From: Tissierellales bacterium
GTDB taxonomy: Bacteria; Bacillota; Clostridia; Tissierellales; VENL01
DNA: 64,000 bases
Direction of reading: 5' to 3'
Assembly: GCA_028280805.1 (NCBI GenBank)
Contig: JANQLB010000078.1
Span: 95,865 to 159,864, forward strand
Each line of letters begins with the position of its first letter. Within the stretch, counting starts at the first letter, position 1. Below the pieces are notes generated by a model. The model was not told the DNA's origin. It made no database searches and worked only from the letters and a program-made list of their open reading frames with translations. A program made the translations under genes and the position numbers. This document shows, piece by piece, positions 18,852 through 29,349 of this stretch.

Positions 18852-18904
18852 TAATAATCCCTAATGGTAGCAGAATTAATATTCTGTATCATTAGGGGAT
18901 TATT
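18852..18904. terminator. Strong bidirectional terminator at the end of rqcH
   Basis: AATAATCCCTAATG (about 18852-18867) pairs with CATTAGGGGATTATT (18890-18904) and an inner CAGAAT/ATTCTG stem extends it. The repeat reaches the rqcH stop codon, so it can end rqcH on the minus strand and transcripts from the DUF2164 side on the plus strand. Confidence 0.8.
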
Positions 18905-20670
18905 TAATTCTCAATTATTTTAATCTTTGCAATCTCACTTTCTTTAGGAGTTACATACATAGTGTAATTATTATCGTATATAACCATACCGGGTTTAGCA
19001 CCATTTGGTTTTCTTACATATTTTCTTTCTGCATAATCTACCGGAACTTTACTTGACATCTTACTCTTACTATAATAAGCTGCCAGCATTGCTGCTTCTT
19101 CAAGAGTCTTATCCGGCGGCATACCTTCGCCTTTGTTTTTAATGATTACATGAGAACCGGGAATATCCTTAGTATGAAGCCAAATATCTTCTTTAGAAGA
19201 AAATTTCAAGGTTAGGTAATCATTTTGCTTATTATTTTTTCCTACATATATGTCATATCCTTCAGAAGATACATAATGTCTAGGGTTTGATTCTATTTTC
19301 TTTTTCTTATCTTTTAAGTGCCTTTTTATATATCCTTCATCAATCAATTCTTCTTGAATTTCTTCCATTTCTTCTACAGTATTACAATTATCAAGATTTA
19401 CTAAAATATGCTCCAGGTAGTTTATTTCTTTTTCAGTTTTAGATATTTCTTTACTAACAAATTGATAAGCATTTTTTAATTTATTATAACGTTTGTAATA
19501 CTTCTGAGCATTTTGAGAAGGTGACAGCCCTTTATTCAATTTAATTTTTATTGGACTTTGATTTTCACTATAAAAATTCTCTAACTCAATTTCTTCTATT
19601 CCTTTTTCTATCCTATAGATGTTAGAAGTTATTAAATCACCATAAATTTTATATTTTTCTCTTTCTTTGGCATTAAGTAGTTCTTGTTTTTGCTTTGCAA
19701 GTTTATTTACTGCTCTATCTAACTTTGTAGAGGTATGTTTTCTTAAATTAGCTGATTTTTGTCTAATTCTATCTAATTTATCTTTTGTTAAAAAGAACTC
19801 TTCAAGAACTTGACTAATAGTGTTAAAATGCTTTTTTGTTAAATCATTATATTGGTTTATATTAATAACTGAAAAAGCTTTAACTTTGCATTTATTTTCA
19901 TCAATAATTAAAGTAGGATTGTACTTGTTATATTTAATATTGTCAATTAATTGACATAAAGCCTCAACAATATCTTCAATCTCATTTGGTGTAAGTGACC
20001 CAAGGTTAGTGCTTTCATTAATCTTAGCTCTATAACAGATCTCTCGCGCAATTAATGGACTTAACCCTAGATATTTATTAGAAATGAACTTAGAAACAGA
20101 AATACCTTCATTAATTTTTTTCATTTCTTCCTTTAAGTTTACTTTATTGATAAAAAGCGGGTTTAACTTATCTTGAGAAGGAGGCAGAGTATAGATAATA
20201 CCAGGCATAACCTGTCTTACACTGCTAACATCTAAAGAAATTCTCTTAATAGAGTCCAATATTTTATCAGAATCTTTCAAAATAATATTACTATGTCTGC
20301 CCATAATTTCAACCGTTAAAGTTTTTTTAGATAATACACCTAATTCATCATAACCTTCAAGGTCAATATGAATAATTCTATCCATAGAAGTTTGAATAAT
20401 ATCAGTAATCCTGCTACCCTGTAAATGTTTTCTTAAAAGCATACAAAACATAGGTGGTTTTGTAGGATTTGATTTAGCATTATCTGTTAAGTAAATTCTA
20501 GGGTTATTACTGCTTGCTGAAATTAACAGCTTATAATTTTTACCTTTATTTCTGATATTTAAAAGGATTTCATCATCCTCAGGCTGATAAACCTTTTCAA
20601 CTTTACCACCCACAATTTCATTATTCAATTCATATACTACTGCTTTTGTAACTATTCCATCTAGTGACAT
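18904..20670 (-). CDS. rqcH: RqcH, ribosome-associated quality control NFACT protein
   Basis: Bacterial homologue of Rqc2: binds stalled 50S subunits and directs alanine tailing of the nascent chain for degradation. 588 residues with the ATG at 20670 preceded by TTGGAGG. NFACT-N begins MSLDGIVTKAVVYELNNEIVGGKVEKVYQP, with NPRIYLT; coiled coils lie in the middle (about 280-440); NFACT-R is seen as DIWLHTKDIPGSHVIIKN. The older annotation is fibronectin-binding protein. It is one of only two clear minus-strand genes. Confidence 0.93.
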   Translation of the reverse strand: MSLDGIVTKAVVYELNNEIVGGKVEKVYQPEDDEILLNIRNKGKNYKLLISASSNNPRIYLTDNAKSNPTKPPMFCMLLRKHLQGSRITDIIQTSMDRIIHIDLEGYDELGVLSKKTLTVEIMGRHSNIILKDSDKILDSIKRISLDVSSVRQVMPGIIYTLPPSQDKLNPLFINKVNLKEEMKKINEGISVSKFISNKYLGLSPLIAREICYRAKINESTNLGSLTPNEIEDIVEALCQLIDNIKYNKYNPTLIIDENKCKVKAFSVININQYNDLTKKHFNTISQVLEEFFLTKDKLDRIRQKSANLRKHTSTKLDRAVNKLAKQKQELLNAKEREKYKIYGDLITSNIYRIEKGIEEIELENFYSENQSPIKIKLNKGLSPSQNAQKYYKRYNKLKNAYQFVSKEISKTEKEINYLEHILVNLDNCNTVEEMEEIQEELIDEGYIKRHLKDKKKKIESNPRHYVSSEGYDIYVGKNNKQNDYLTLKFSSKEDIWLHTKDIPGSHVIIKNKGEGMPPDKTLEEAAMLAAYYSKSKMSSKVPVDYAERKYVRKPNGAKPGMVIYDNNYTMYVTPKESEIAKIKIIEN

Positions 20671-20779
20671 AATTATTCCTCCAAAACATATTCTATAAGA
20701 GTATAACATCTTAGATAGAAAATATACAAGTAAACTTATTATAGTTTATAATATTATTTTAGCAAATGTTTCATCCTTT

Positions 20780-21028
20780 TTACATATACCAATCCTGCTT
20801 ATAAAATAAACTAAATTTTACTGTAGCATTTTTCCTTATATCATTTAAGTAATAAATTACATGATAAGCTTCTTCTCTACTACTAATGCGGTCAATATGA
20901 AGAACGTTTCCTCCAAGATTTTCAATATACTCATGTATCTTTTTTTTAAATACTCTGGGTCTCCAGAATTTTTCATATACTAAAAGCACAATTAATATTA
21001 TAACAGCTATTGATGTTTTTAAAGGCAA
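20780..21028 (-). CDS. Small N-terminally anchored membrane protein of unknown function
   Basis: An 82-residue product with a TTG start after AAGGGG. One N-terminal transmembrane segment (about 5-18, SIAVIILIVLLVYE) followed by a basic stretch and a soluble part HEYIENLGGNVLHIDRISSREEAYHVIYYLNDI. Not recognised. It sits upstream of rqcH on the same strand, separated by about 110 bases. Confidence 0.55.
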   Translation of the reverse strand: MPLKTSIAVIILIVLLVYEKFWRPRVFKKKIHEYIENLGGNVLHIDRISSREEAYHVIYYLNDIRKNATVKFSLFYKQDWYM

Positions 21029-21263
21029 TTAAACAACCCCTTTCTTTAATTTTTAAATACTTTTTAAGTATATCATTATATTTTATTAATACACTAAATT
21101 TTTAAATTTGGCAAATAAAAAAATCTAATTTTAATTTACCAATAAACTTGATAAATCTAAAAAATATGCAAAATTAAATATTACTTTTTTGTAACATTTA
21201 AAAGGATTTACAGTTATAAATGGGTAACATAAAATATAGTAAAACATTAAGGAGGTGAATTTT

Positions 21264-22061
21264 ATGAAATTTGCTAAAATGAATGGAGCAGGAAATGATT
21301 TTATTATATTTAACGGTATTACAGAGAAATTTCCCGATTTTGGCAAATTAGCTAAAAAAGTTTGTGATAGACATTTTGGGATTGGAGCAGATGGAATTTT
21401 AATTGTTGAAGAATCTAAAAAATCAGATATTAAAATGACATATTTTAATGCTGATGGAAGCCAGGCAGAGATGTGCGGTAATGGAATAAGATGCTTTGCT
21501 AAATACGTTTATGACAATAATATAATTCACAAGGAAGAGATAGAGGTTGAAACATTAGCCGGGATTATGAAGCCCAGATTAATTTTAAATAAAGACAGGG
21601 TTGAGAAGGTTAGTGTCAATATTGGCAGTGCAATTATAAAGTTTACTAATAAAGAAATTAAAATAGACGGATTAAAGCTTTTTATGTCTTATTTATTGAT
21701 GGGTCCGCCTCACGTGGTTATATTTGTTGATAAAATCGATAGTATAGATGTTAAAAGATTAGGTTCAATTATTGAAAAGTATGAGTTATTTCCCAATGGT
21801 GCAAATGTTAACTTCTGTGAGATTAAAGACCGAAGTAATATTAGTGTTGTGACATGGGAAAGAGGTTCGGGTCAGACTCTTGCTTGTGGGACAGGGGCCT
21901 CAGCTGTTGGGGTTATTGCAAACTCTTTAGGTATAGCGGAAAATAATGTTAATACTCATTTGTTAGGAGGAGTATTAGAAATTGAAGTTATAGATAATAT
22001 TGTTTATCTAACTGGTGGTGCGGAATTAATTTGTGAAGGTGAATACTATTTTGATAAATAG
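21264..22061 (+). CDS. dapF: Diaminopimelate epimerase
   Basis: Interconverts LL- and meso-diaminopimelate for lysine and peptidoglycan. ATG 21264 has GGAGG at 21251-21255; the GTG at 21255 is part of that site. 265 residues. The two catalytic cysteines are C71 in MCGNGIRC and C208 in ACGTGASA. KMNGAGNDFI is the conserved start. About ten residues shorter than many DapF but with all key motifs. Confidence 0.95.
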   Translation: MKFAKMNGAGNDFIIFNGITEKFPDFGKLAKKVCDRHFGIGADGILIVEESKKSDIKMTYFNADGSQAEMCGNGIRCFAKYVYDNNIIHKEEIEVETLAGIMKPRLILNKDRVEKVSVNIGSAIIKFTNKEIKIDGLKLFMSYLLMGPPHVVIFVDKIDSIDVKRLGSIIEKYELFPNGANVNFCEIKDRSNISVVTWERGSGQTLACGTGASAVGVIANSLGIAENNVNTHLLGGVLEIEVIDNIVYLTGGAELICEGEYYFDK

Positions 22062-22072
22062 TGTTTTATACA

Positions 22073-22100
22073 TTGACATAGGTGTATTTTATGGTAAAAT
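22073..22100 (+). promoter_or_regulatory. Promoter before yicC
   Basis: TTGACA (22073-22078), 16-base spacer, TAAAAT (22095-22100), about 30 bases before the yicC start. Confidence 0.65.
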
Positions 22101-22130
22101 TGATTATAATAATCCGGAAAGGATGATAAA

Positions 22131-23012
22131 ATGATAAGAAGTATGACGGGATTTGGACGAGGTGAAAGTAGTGATAAGGTAAGAAAATTTACCGTCGAGA
22201 TAAAATCATTAAATCATAGGTATGTAGATATAATAATTCGAATGCCTAAACACTTAAATTATTTAGAGGAAAATATAAAAAAAATAATCAAGAGTAAGGT
22301 AAATAGAGGGAGAATTGAAATATACATAAGTTTAGATAATATTGAAGAAACGAACTTAAAAGTTAAAGCTAACCTTTCATTGGCAAAGTGTTATAAGGAT
22401 GCTTTGGAGAGTTTAGCCAATGAACTGGAAATATCCAACTATATTACTTTAGATATGCTTTCTAAGTTTCCGGAAGTTCTAATTGTTGAAAAAAAGGAAG
22501 AAGATGAAGATGAGATATGGAACTGTTTAGAAAAAGCATTTCAAGAAGCTCTTGATAAGATGATAGATATGAGAGTTTTAGAAGGTAAAGAATTAGCAGA
22601 TGATATAAGAGAACGAGGGTTAAAAGTTAATAATATTTTAGATTTTATAGAAAAAAGGTCTCCTGTTATTGTTAATGAATATAAGGATAAGCTTTGGAAT
22701 CGCATAGATGAGTTTTTAGGTGGTAAGCATGAAATTGATGAAGGTATTCTTGCTAATGAAGTAGCTGTTTTTGCAGATAAGAGTAATATTAACGAAGAAA
22801 TTGTTAGACTTTATAGTCATATTAGGCAATTAACTAACACATTAGATTGTAATGAATCTGTTGGAAGGAAGCTTGATTTCTTAGCTCAAGAGATGAACAG
22901 AGAAGCCAATACCATTGGCTCTAAGGTTGGAGATATTGAAATAACTAATAGAGTTGTAGAAATTAAGAGTGAATTAGAAAAGATAAGGGAGCAAATTCAA
23001 AATATTGAGTAA
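22131..23012 (+). CDS. yicC: YicC/YloC-family endoribonuclease-like protein
   Basis: A 293-residue protein starting [12 protein letters not shown] and ending with [18 protein letters not shown], the two signatures of YicC/YloC. E. coli YicC has been described as an endoribonuclease; the role in Firmicutes is less clear. First gene of the cluster yicC-remA-rpoZ-coaBC-priA, which in most relatives includes gmk. Confidence 0.93.
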   Translation: MIRSMTGFGRGESSDKVRKFTVEIKSLNHRYVDIIIRMPKHLNYLEENIKKIIKSKVNRGRIEIYISLDNIEETNLKVKANLSLAKCYKDALESLANELEISNYITLDMLSKFPEVLIVEKKEEDEDEIWNCLEKAFQEALDKMIDMRVLEGKELADDIRERGLKVNNILDFIEKRSPVIVNEYKDKLWNRIDEFLGGKHEIDEGILANEVAVFADKSNINEEIVRLYSHIRQLTNTLDCNESVGRKLDFLAQEMNREANTIGSKVGDIEITNRVVEIKSELEKIREQIQNIE

Positions 23013-23026
23013 ATGGAGGCGTTTAT

Positions 23027-23308
23027 ATGGATATAAAATTGATAAATATTGGTTTTGGAAATATTGTTTCTGCTAACAGAATGGTTGCTATAGTTAGTCC
23101 AGAGTCAGCACCTATTAAAAGAATTATTCAAGAGGCCAGAGAAAGAGGTATGTTAATTGATGCTACATACGGAAGAAGAACTAGGGCTGTTATTGTTACT
23201 GACAGCGACCACATAATTCTTTCTGCCGTACAGCCAGAAACAGTTGCCCATAGGCTGAATAACAAAGAAAGTAGTTATAATAATGATAAAAAGAAAGAAG
23301 ACGAATAA
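23027..23308 (+). CDS. remA: RemA-like DUF370 regulator
   Basis: A 93-residue protein: [37 protein letters not shown], then [34 protein letters not shown]. This matches RemA (DUF370), a DNA-binding activator of biofilm and osmolyte genes in B. subtilis. Fifteen bases after yicC. The lysine-rich tail is a few residues longer than in Bacillus. Confidence 0.93.
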   Translation: MDIKLINIGFGNIVSANRMVAIVSPESAPIKRIIQEARERGMLIDATYGRRTRAVIVTDSDHIILSAVQPETVAHRLNNKESSYNNDKKKEDE

Positions 23309-23392
23309 GTTAGTAAAATTTAATATACTTTGACATAATATATAGATAACCAATATCAAAATATGATTTAAAATAAAAGTTCCTAAGGTTTC

Positions 23393-23518
23393 GAACATGA
23401 ATAACTCCTACAATTCACAAAACTATAAAATCCTAAAATTTGTAACTTGCTACACTCAAACAAACAGATTTATTCACGGATTTTACATTTTTATTCATTA
23501 GGAGTTATAGTCATGTTC
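23393..23518. repeat. 126-bp imperfect inverted repeat in the place where gmk is expected
   Basis: Left arm 23393-23410 (GAACATGAATAACTCCTA) and right arm 23499-23518 (TAGGAGTTATagTCATGTTC) are complementary apart from a two-base insertion. A second nested pair, AAAATCC (23427-23433) and GGATTTT (23478-23484), lies inside. The remaining sequence of the 428-bp gap between remA and rpoZ shows no coding frame. It could be a miniature inverted-repeat element or a structured RNA. Confidence 0.55.
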
Positions 23519-23736
23519 TGCAAATGCACTCATTTATTATTTTAAATGATGATATTGCTTATCTATAGACATTTAAATTCAGTATTAAAAATATACATCG
23601 GAAAATATATACAATTCGTTTGGCAGATTTAAATACTTAAAATAACTTTTTGTACATATTTTTCCTTAAATAAAATAAATTTAGAACTTATATATCTTAT
23701 GATAGAATTTTAAACATTAATAAAGGAGGTCTTTTT

Positions 23737-23988
23737 ATGTTATATCCTTCAATAAATGATTTGTTAAAAAAGGCTGATAGCAGATATACTTTAGTAATGA
23801 TGGCATCAAAACGAGCTAGACAGCTAGTAGATGGTGAGAGTCCAAATGTTAATACTAAGTCTAGTAAACCGGTTTCAATTGCTATACATGAGATAGCAGA
23901 GAATAAAATTGGTTTTACAAGGACTAATAAAGATAATATAATAAATCAAGAAGATACTGATAATATCGAAAATATAGAGAATGTTTAG
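23737..23988 (+). CDS. rpoZ: RNA polymerase omega subunit
   Basis: An 83-residue protein with MLYPSINDLLKKADSRYTLVMMASKRARQLVDG, the defining omega motif, and SIAIHEIAENKI. Omega helps assemble and stabilise RNA polymerase. AAGGAGG precedes the ATG. The end overlaps the spacer in front of coaBC. Confidence 0.95.
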   Translation: MLYPSINDLLKKADSRYTLVMMASKRARQLVDGESPNVNTKSSKPVSIAIHEIAENKIGFTRTNKDNIINQEDTDNIENIENV

Positions 23989-24007
23989 AACGATTAGGGG
24001 TGATGAA

Positions 24008-25195
24008 ATGTTAAAGGACAAAAATATTGTCTTAGGTGTAACAGGTGGTATTGCAGTATATAAAGCTGTTGAGGTTGTAAGTAGATTAAGAAAAATGTGT
24101 GCAAACGTTGATGTCATTATGACAAAATCAGCTACAGAATTTGTGACACCTTTAACCTTTCAATCTTTGTCTCAAAACTATGTTACCGTAGATATGTTTG
24201 AAGAACCTAAAACATGGGATATTGAACATATTTCCCTTGCTCAAAGGGCAGATTTGTTCTTAATTGCTCCAGCTACTGCAAATATTATAGGGAAAGTAGC
24301 AAATGGAATTGCTGATGATATGCTCAGCACAACTATAATGGCAACAAAAGCAAAAGTTGTTTTTGCCCCTGCTATGAATACTAATATGTATGAAAATCCA
24401 ATGTTACAGGAAAATATTGAAAAACTTAAAGGACTGGGATATGAGTTTATTAAGCCCGGTAGAGGAAGACTTGCATGTGGAGATTATGGTGAAGGCAAGA
24501 TGGCAGAACCAATTAATATAGTCGAGTATATTTTAAATTCTCTAACTGATAGACAACTGGAAGGTAAAAAGATAATTGTAACTGCTGGTCCTACCATTGA
24601 GGCTATAGACCCTGTGAGATATATTACTAACTTTTCAAGTGGTAAAATGGGATACGCTTTAGCTAAAGAGGTTAAATCCAGAGGAGCAGATGTATTATTA
24701 ATAAGTGGACCTTCTAATCTTGAAGCTCCCAGTGGAGTAGATTTAGTAAAGGTTAATACTACTAGAGAAATGCTTAATACTATTAAAGATAATTTTGATG
24801 ATTGTGATGCACTTATAAAGGCAGCAGCACCTTTAGACTACAGACCTGCAACTGTTAGTGATAAAAAAATTAAAAAAACCGAAGAAAATCTTAATCTCAC
24901 TTTTATAAAGAACCCAGATATATCTGAGGAAATAAGCAAGATCAAGAAAAATCAAATTATGGTAGGTTTTGCAGCAGAAACTGATAATTTAATTCAAAAT
25001 GCTAAGAATAAAATCAAAAGGAAGGATGTTGACTTTATAGTTTTAAATGATATCTCTAGAGAAGATGCCGGATTTAGGAGTGATACTAATATAGCAACTA
25101 TTATAGATAAAAATGGTAACATAAATGAATACCTTAAGATGTCCAAGCAAGAGCTTTCTAAAATAATAGTAGATAAGTTAGAAGAATACTTATAA
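24008..25195 (+). CDS. coaBC: CoaBC, phosphopantothenoylcysteine synthetase/decarboxylase
   Basis: Two steps of coenzyme A synthesis. ATG 24008 is preceded by AGGGGTG; an in-frame ATG at 23981 inside rpoZ has no site. 395 residues. CoaC domain: LGVTGGIAVYKA, APAMNTNMYENPM and the active-site Cys in RGRLACGDYGEGKM. CoaB domain from about 185: VTAGPTIEAIDPVRYITNFSSGKMG and KAAAPLDYRP. Confidence 0.95.
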   Translation: MLKDKNIVLGVTGGIAVYKAVEVVSRLRKMCANVDVIMTKSATEFVTPLTFQSLSQNYVTVDMFEEPKTWDIEHISLAQRADLFLIAPATANIIGKVANGIADDMLSTTIMATKAKVVFAPAMNTNMYENPMLQENIEKLKGLGYEFIKPGRGRLACGDYGEGKMAEPINIVEYILNSLTDRQLEGKKIIVTAGPTIEAIDPVRYITNFSSGKMGYALAKEVKSRGADVLLISGPSNLEAPSGVDLVKVNTTREMLNTIKDNFDDCDALIKAAAPLDYRPATVSDKKIKKTEENLNLTFIKNPDISEEISKIKKNQIMVGFAAETDNLIQNAKNKIKRKDVDFIVLNDISREDAGFRSDTNIATIIDKNGNINEYLKMSKQELSKIIVDKLEEYL

Positions 25196-25249
25196 AATAT
25201 AGTTATAAAAAATATCACCAAGGTTATCTAAACTTAGTCATAAAAAATG

Positions 25250-25299
25250 AGCTAGATTTTTGCAGCTGCTTTTTACTTAAGCTGTATATCTAGCTTTTT
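25250..25299 (+). terminator. Terminator after coaBC
   Basis: AGCTAGAT (25250-25257) pairs with ATCTAGCT (25288-25295), with an inner CAGCT/AGCTG stem, followed by TTTTT. Confidence 0.7.
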
Positions 25300-25361
25300 C
25301 AAATATTCTCTTGATGCTAGCAATAAACTTATATTTATAAGTGATGTGAAAGGTTGATACT

Positions 25362-27845
25362 ATGCACCATAAAAAGTATGCTGAGATTATAGTTGATAAT
25401 AAAAGCAGAAATACAGATATAACTTATACTTATTTAGTTCCTGATGAATATGCTGATGAAGTTCAGAGAGGTATAAGGGTATTAGTTCCCTTTGGGAAAG
25501 GGGACAAGTTATTGGAAGGAATCATAACAGATTTTCAAGAAAAAATTTCTTTTGATAGTCATAGATTAAAATATATTGATAGTATAATAGATAATAAGCC
25601 TGTTTTATCTCAACAAATGCTTGAATTAGCATCATGGATGAAGAGTAAATATTTAGCACAATATATAGAAGTTTTTAAAACTATACTGCCTTCAGGAATA
25701 ACTAACAAGGTAAAAAAAGTTGTGACACTTAAAAATATACACGAAACTAAAAAGTTTAATGGTTTGAAATCAAATTATGAGAAGATTATAGAGCTTTTAA
25801 AAAAAGAAGGCAGTTGTGAAATCAAGTTTATAAGAAAAAAACTAGATATTAGAAATATACATAGATATATTGATGAATTAGAAAAAAAAGGACTTATAGA
25901 TATTTATGAAAAAATAGATTCTGATGTTAAAAAGAAATATCAAAAAGTAGTTTATAAGACTTTTAACGACACAGAGCTTAAAACTATTTTAAATGATATG
26001 AATAGTAATGCTAAAAGACAAATAGAAATGCTTGAATTTTTAAAGGGAAAAGAGTCTATTTTGCTTTCAGATTTATTAAATCAAGTTTCTACAGTAAAAT
26101 CAACAGCTTTAGCCTTGGAGAAAAAGGGTTACATTAAAATCATAGATGAAGAAGTAAAACGAAATCCAATCACAAAAACAATACCTGAATATCCTAAGGT
26201 TAAATTAACTAAAAAACAGCAGGAATGTTTTGATACTATTTTTTCTAATATTACAAATAATAAAAATAATAAATTTTTAATTCATGGTGTTACAGGAAGT
26301 GGAAAAACTGAGATATATCTTCAGCTCATAGAAAAAATTCTTGAAGTAAACAAACAATCTATAGTTCTTGTACCGGAAATATCACTGACTCCTCAAACTG
26401 TAGAACGATTTGTTGGTAGATTTGGTAATAGGGTTGCTATATTACACAGCAGACTTTCTCTTGGAGAAAGATTTGATGAATGGCAGAGGATTAGAGATGG
26501 AAGCGTTGATATAGTAATTGGAGCGAGATCAGCCATATTTGCTCCATTTAAGGATTTGGGTTTAATAATAATTGATGAAGAACATGAAACCAGCTATAAA
26601 TCTAGTATGAATCCCAAATACAACACTATTGAAGTAGCTGAGAAAAGATGTGAACTTGAAAATTCTGTATTGGTGCTAGGTTCTGCAACTCCATCTATAG
26701 AGAGCTACTATAGAGCCAAAAAAGGTCAGATAAAGCTTATTACTTTATCCACCAGAGTTCTTGATAGAGAGCTGCCGCCTATAGAGGTTGTAGATATGAC
26801 TGATGAGCTGGAAAAGGGTAATAAATCTATTTTTAGTGAAAAATTATTTAATAGTATAAATGAAAATCTAAACAATAATAAGCAAACAATACTATTTTTA
26901 AATAGAAGAGGATTTTCGACTTTTGTGTCATGTAGGAAGTGTGGATATGTAGTAAAATGTATGAACTGTGATATTTCTATGACATACCATATTTCAAAAA
27001 ATATACTCAAATGTCATTATTGTGGTTTGGCTAAAAAGCCTCCTTCAATCTGTCCTCAATGTAGAAGTAAATATATTAAGTATTTTGGTATTGGAACACA
27101 AAAGGTTGAGGAACTTGTTAAGGAAAGTTTTCCACAAGCTAGAATTGCAAGAATGGATGTTGATAATACTACAAAGAAAGGAAGCCATGACAAAATCCTT
27201 AGCAGAGTAAAAAATAAAGAGATAGATATATTAATTGGTACACAAATGATTTCTAAGGGACTGGATTTTCCGAATGTAACTTTAGTAGGTATAATAGCAG
27301 CTGATATTAGCTTAAATCTACCTGACTTTAAATCATCTGAACGTACTTTTCAGCTAATAACTCAAGTTGGAGGAAGAGCAGGCAGAGGTGATTCTAAAGG
27401 GAAAGTAATATTACAAACATATGAACCTAATCACTATAGTATTAAAACTGCTAAGGAACATGATTACATCAGCTTTTATGAAAAGGAAATAATACTTAGA
27501 AAAGCCTTTAATTATCCTCCGTTTTATAATATTATTGGTATAACAATAGTTGGACAAAATCAAGGAAAAGTATCTACTGTATCTAAAAAGGCTGCTGAAG
27601 CTATAAAATTAAAGTTAGAAAAAAGAAAAGTGAATTTTTCAGATGATAATATTTTAGGTCCTAACCCGGCACCTATATCAAAGATTAAAAGTAATTATAG
27701 ATGGCAGATAATTATTAAGTGTAAAGACTTTGAAATAGATGAGATTAAGGGTATAATAGAAGAGATATGTATAACAGACTGGAATGAAAAAGAATATGAT
27801 GATATAAGGTTTAATATAGATATTAATCCAAATTCAATGATGTAG
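25362..27845 (+). CDS. priA: Primosomal protein N' (PriA helicase)
   Basis: Restarts stalled replication forks. 827 residues: N-terminal 3'-DNA-binding domain ([17 protein letters not shown]), Walker [12 protein letters not shown] near 308-318, DEEH near 404, the zinc-binding insertion [13 protein letters not shown] ... CHYCG ... CPQC, and helicase motifs [15 protein letters not shown] and QVGGRAGRG. The start is ATG 25362 with a modest AAAGG. The neighbours def and fmt follow closely, the usual order. Confidence 0.95.
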   Translation: MHHKKYAEIIVDNKSRNTDITYTYLVPDEYADEVQRGIRVLVPFGKGDKLLEGIITDFQEKISFDSHRLKYIDSIIDNKPVLSQQMLELASWMKSKYLAQYIEVFKTILPSGITNKVKKVVTLKNIHETKKFNGLKSNYEKIIELLKKEGSCEIKFIRKKLDIRNIHRYIDELEKKGLIDIYEKIDSDVKKKYQKVVYKTFNDTELKTILNDMNSNAKRQIEMLEFLKGKESILLSDLLNQVSTVKSTALALEKKGYIKIIDEEVKRNPITKTIPEYPKVKLTKKQQECFDTIFSNITNNKNNKFLIHGVTGSGKTEIYLQLIEKILEVNKQSIVLVPEISLTPQTVERFVGRFGNRVAILHSRLSLGERFDEWQRIRDGSVDIVIGARSAIFAPFKDLGLIIIDEEHETSYKSSMNPKYNTIEVAEKRCELENSVLVLGSATPSIESYYRAKKGQIKLITLSTRVLDRELPPIEVVDMTDELEKGNKSIFSEKLFNSINENLNNNKQTILFLNRRGFSTFVSCRKCGYVVKCMNCDISMTYHISKNILKCHYCGLAKKPPSICPQCRSKYIKYFGIGTQKVEELVKESFPQARIARMDVDNTTKKGSHDKILSRVKNKEIDILIGTQMISKGLDFPNVTLVGIIAADISLNLPDFKSSERTFQLITQVGGRAGRGDSKGKVILQTYEPNHYSIKTAKEHDYISFYEKEIILRKAFNYPPFYNIIGITIVGQNQGKVSTVSKKAAEAIKLKLEKRKVNFSDDNILGPNPAPISKIKSNYRWQIIIKCKDFEIDEIKGIIEEICITDWNEKEYDDIRFNIDINPNSMM

Positions 27846-27856
27846 GAGGAAAGCTT

Positions 27857-28306
27857 ATGGCAGTTAGACAATTAAGATATGATGGAGATCCACTATTAAG
27901 GAAAAAATCAAGAGAAGTAACTATAATTGATGATAGAATTAAAATTCTTATAGAGGACATGAAAGAAACAATGTATAAAGAAGATGGTATAGGTTTAGCA
28001 GCTCCACAGGTTGGTATAGCTAGAAGAGTAGTAGTTATAGATATAGGAGATGGATTTTTAGCATTAATTAATCCTGAGATAATCACTCAAGAGGGAGAAG
28101 AGATTGATTCCGAAGGATGCTTAAGTATTCCGGGAAAATTAGGAAAAGTTAGAAGACCATTTAAAGTAAAAGTTAAATACTTAGATTTAGAAGGAAATGA
28201 AAAAATAATAGAAGGTACAGGTTTATTAGCAAGGGTATTATGTCATGAAATAGACCATCTGAATGGAGTTTTGTTTATAGATAAAATTATTGATGACGAT
28301 GAATAA
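27857..28306 (+). CDS. def: Peptide deformylase
   Basis: Removes formyl from the initiator Met of new proteins. 149 residues; motif 1 [10 protein letters not shown], motif 2 EGCLSIPG (Cys ligand), motif 3 H130-E131-I-D-H134 (metal ligands and base). A type 1-like short form. Eleven bases after priA with TAGGAGG. Confidence 0.96.
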   Translation: MAVRQLRYDGDPLLRKKSREVTIIDDRIKILIEDMKETMYKEDGIGLAAPQVGIARRVVVIDIGDGFLALINPEIITQEGEEIDSEGCLSIPGKLGKVRRPFKVKVKYLDLEGNEKIIEGTGLLARVLCHEIDHLNGVLFIDKIIDDDE

Positions 28307-28422
28307 TTATTTAATGTACTCTTAATTCTATATAAATAGGGTATTAAAATTGTAAGCTGTCGGATAAATTTTATAAATACTTTACTAGTGAGTTGAGTAT
28401 AGCGAAGGGGATGATAATTATT

Positions 28423-29349
28423 ATGAATGTAGTATTTATGGGAACTCCAGATTTTTCAGTTCCAACACTTGAAAAAATATATCAAGCTGGTCATAAAATA
28501 TCTTTGGTTATTACTCAGACAGATAAACCAAAAGGCAGAGGAAAGAAGATAACTTTTCAGCCTGTGAAAGTTAAGGCTGAAGAATTAGGTCTAGAGGTAT
28601 ATCAGCCTAAAAATGTGAATAGTGAAGAAAGTATTATGAGATTAAGAGAAATTAACCCGGATGTAATAGTTGTAATTGCATATGGACAAATCTTAAAGCA
28701 AGAGATATTAAATTTACCTAAGCATCGCTGTATTAACGTTCATGCATCCTTACTTCCTAAATATAGGGGAGCAGCTCCAATAAACTGGGTAATAATAAAT
28801 GGAGAAGAAAAGACGGGTATTACTACTATTTATATGGAAAAAGGTATAGATGTAGGAGATATGCTTCTTAAAAAAGAAATAAAAATCAAGGAAAATGAAA
28901 CTGCAGGTGAACTTCATGACAGACTAATGACACTAGGAGCTGAAGTGCTTATAGAAACATTAAGAGAGATAGAAAGAGGGAATATTAACAGAATCCCTCA
29001 GGATAATAATAAGTCAAGCTATGCACCAGTGATGAATAAGGATTTAGGTAAAATTGATTGGAATAAAAATGCTAAGGATATTTTCAATCTTGTTAGAGGA
29101 ACTGACCCTTGGCCGAGTGCATATGTAATTTATCAAGATAAAAAGGTTAAAATATCTAATGTTGAAGTAGTTAAGAGATTTAAAGATGGACAGCCGGGTG
29201 AAGTTGTTAAGGTTAGCGATGATGGAATTTATATTAATACAAAGGATAGCTGTTTAGTTATAAAGAAGATTCAGTTTCCCGGGAAAAAGATGATGACAGT
29301 AAGTGATTTTCTTAAGGGTAATAATTTTAAAGTTGGAGAGGTTTTATGA
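28423..29349 (+). CDS. fmt: Methionyl-tRNA formyltransferase
   Basis: Formylates Met-tRNA for initiation. ATG 28423 gives the conserved start MNVVFMGTPDFSVPTLE (308 residues). The nearest site GAAGGGG is about 13 bases upstream, longer than usual, so an earlier ATG (28393 or 28411) is possible. Motifs: INVHASLLPKYRGAAPINW with catalytic residues, and MEKGIDVGDML. The end overlaps the DUF116 gene by four bases. Confidence 0.94.
   Translation: MNVVFMGTPDFSVPTLEKIYQAGHKISLVITQTDKPKGRGKKITFQPVKVKAEELGLEVYQPKNVNSEESIMRLREINPDVIVVIAYGQILKQEILNLPKHRCINVHASLLPKYRGAAPINWVIINGEEKTGITTIYMEKGIDVGDMLLKKEIKIKENETAGELHDRLMTLGAEVLIETLREIERGNINRIPQDNNKSSYAPVMNKDLGKIDWNKNAKDIFNLVRGTDPWPSAYVIYQDKKVKISNVEVVKRFKDGQPGEVVKVSDDGIYINTKDSCLVIKKIQFPGKKMMTVSDFLKGNNFKVGEVL

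Noticed and set aside
23386..23400. GGTTTCGAAC as a tRNA T-loop
   Set aside because: No acceptor, D or anticodon arms can be placed around it on either strand; it is part of the inverted-repeat arm.
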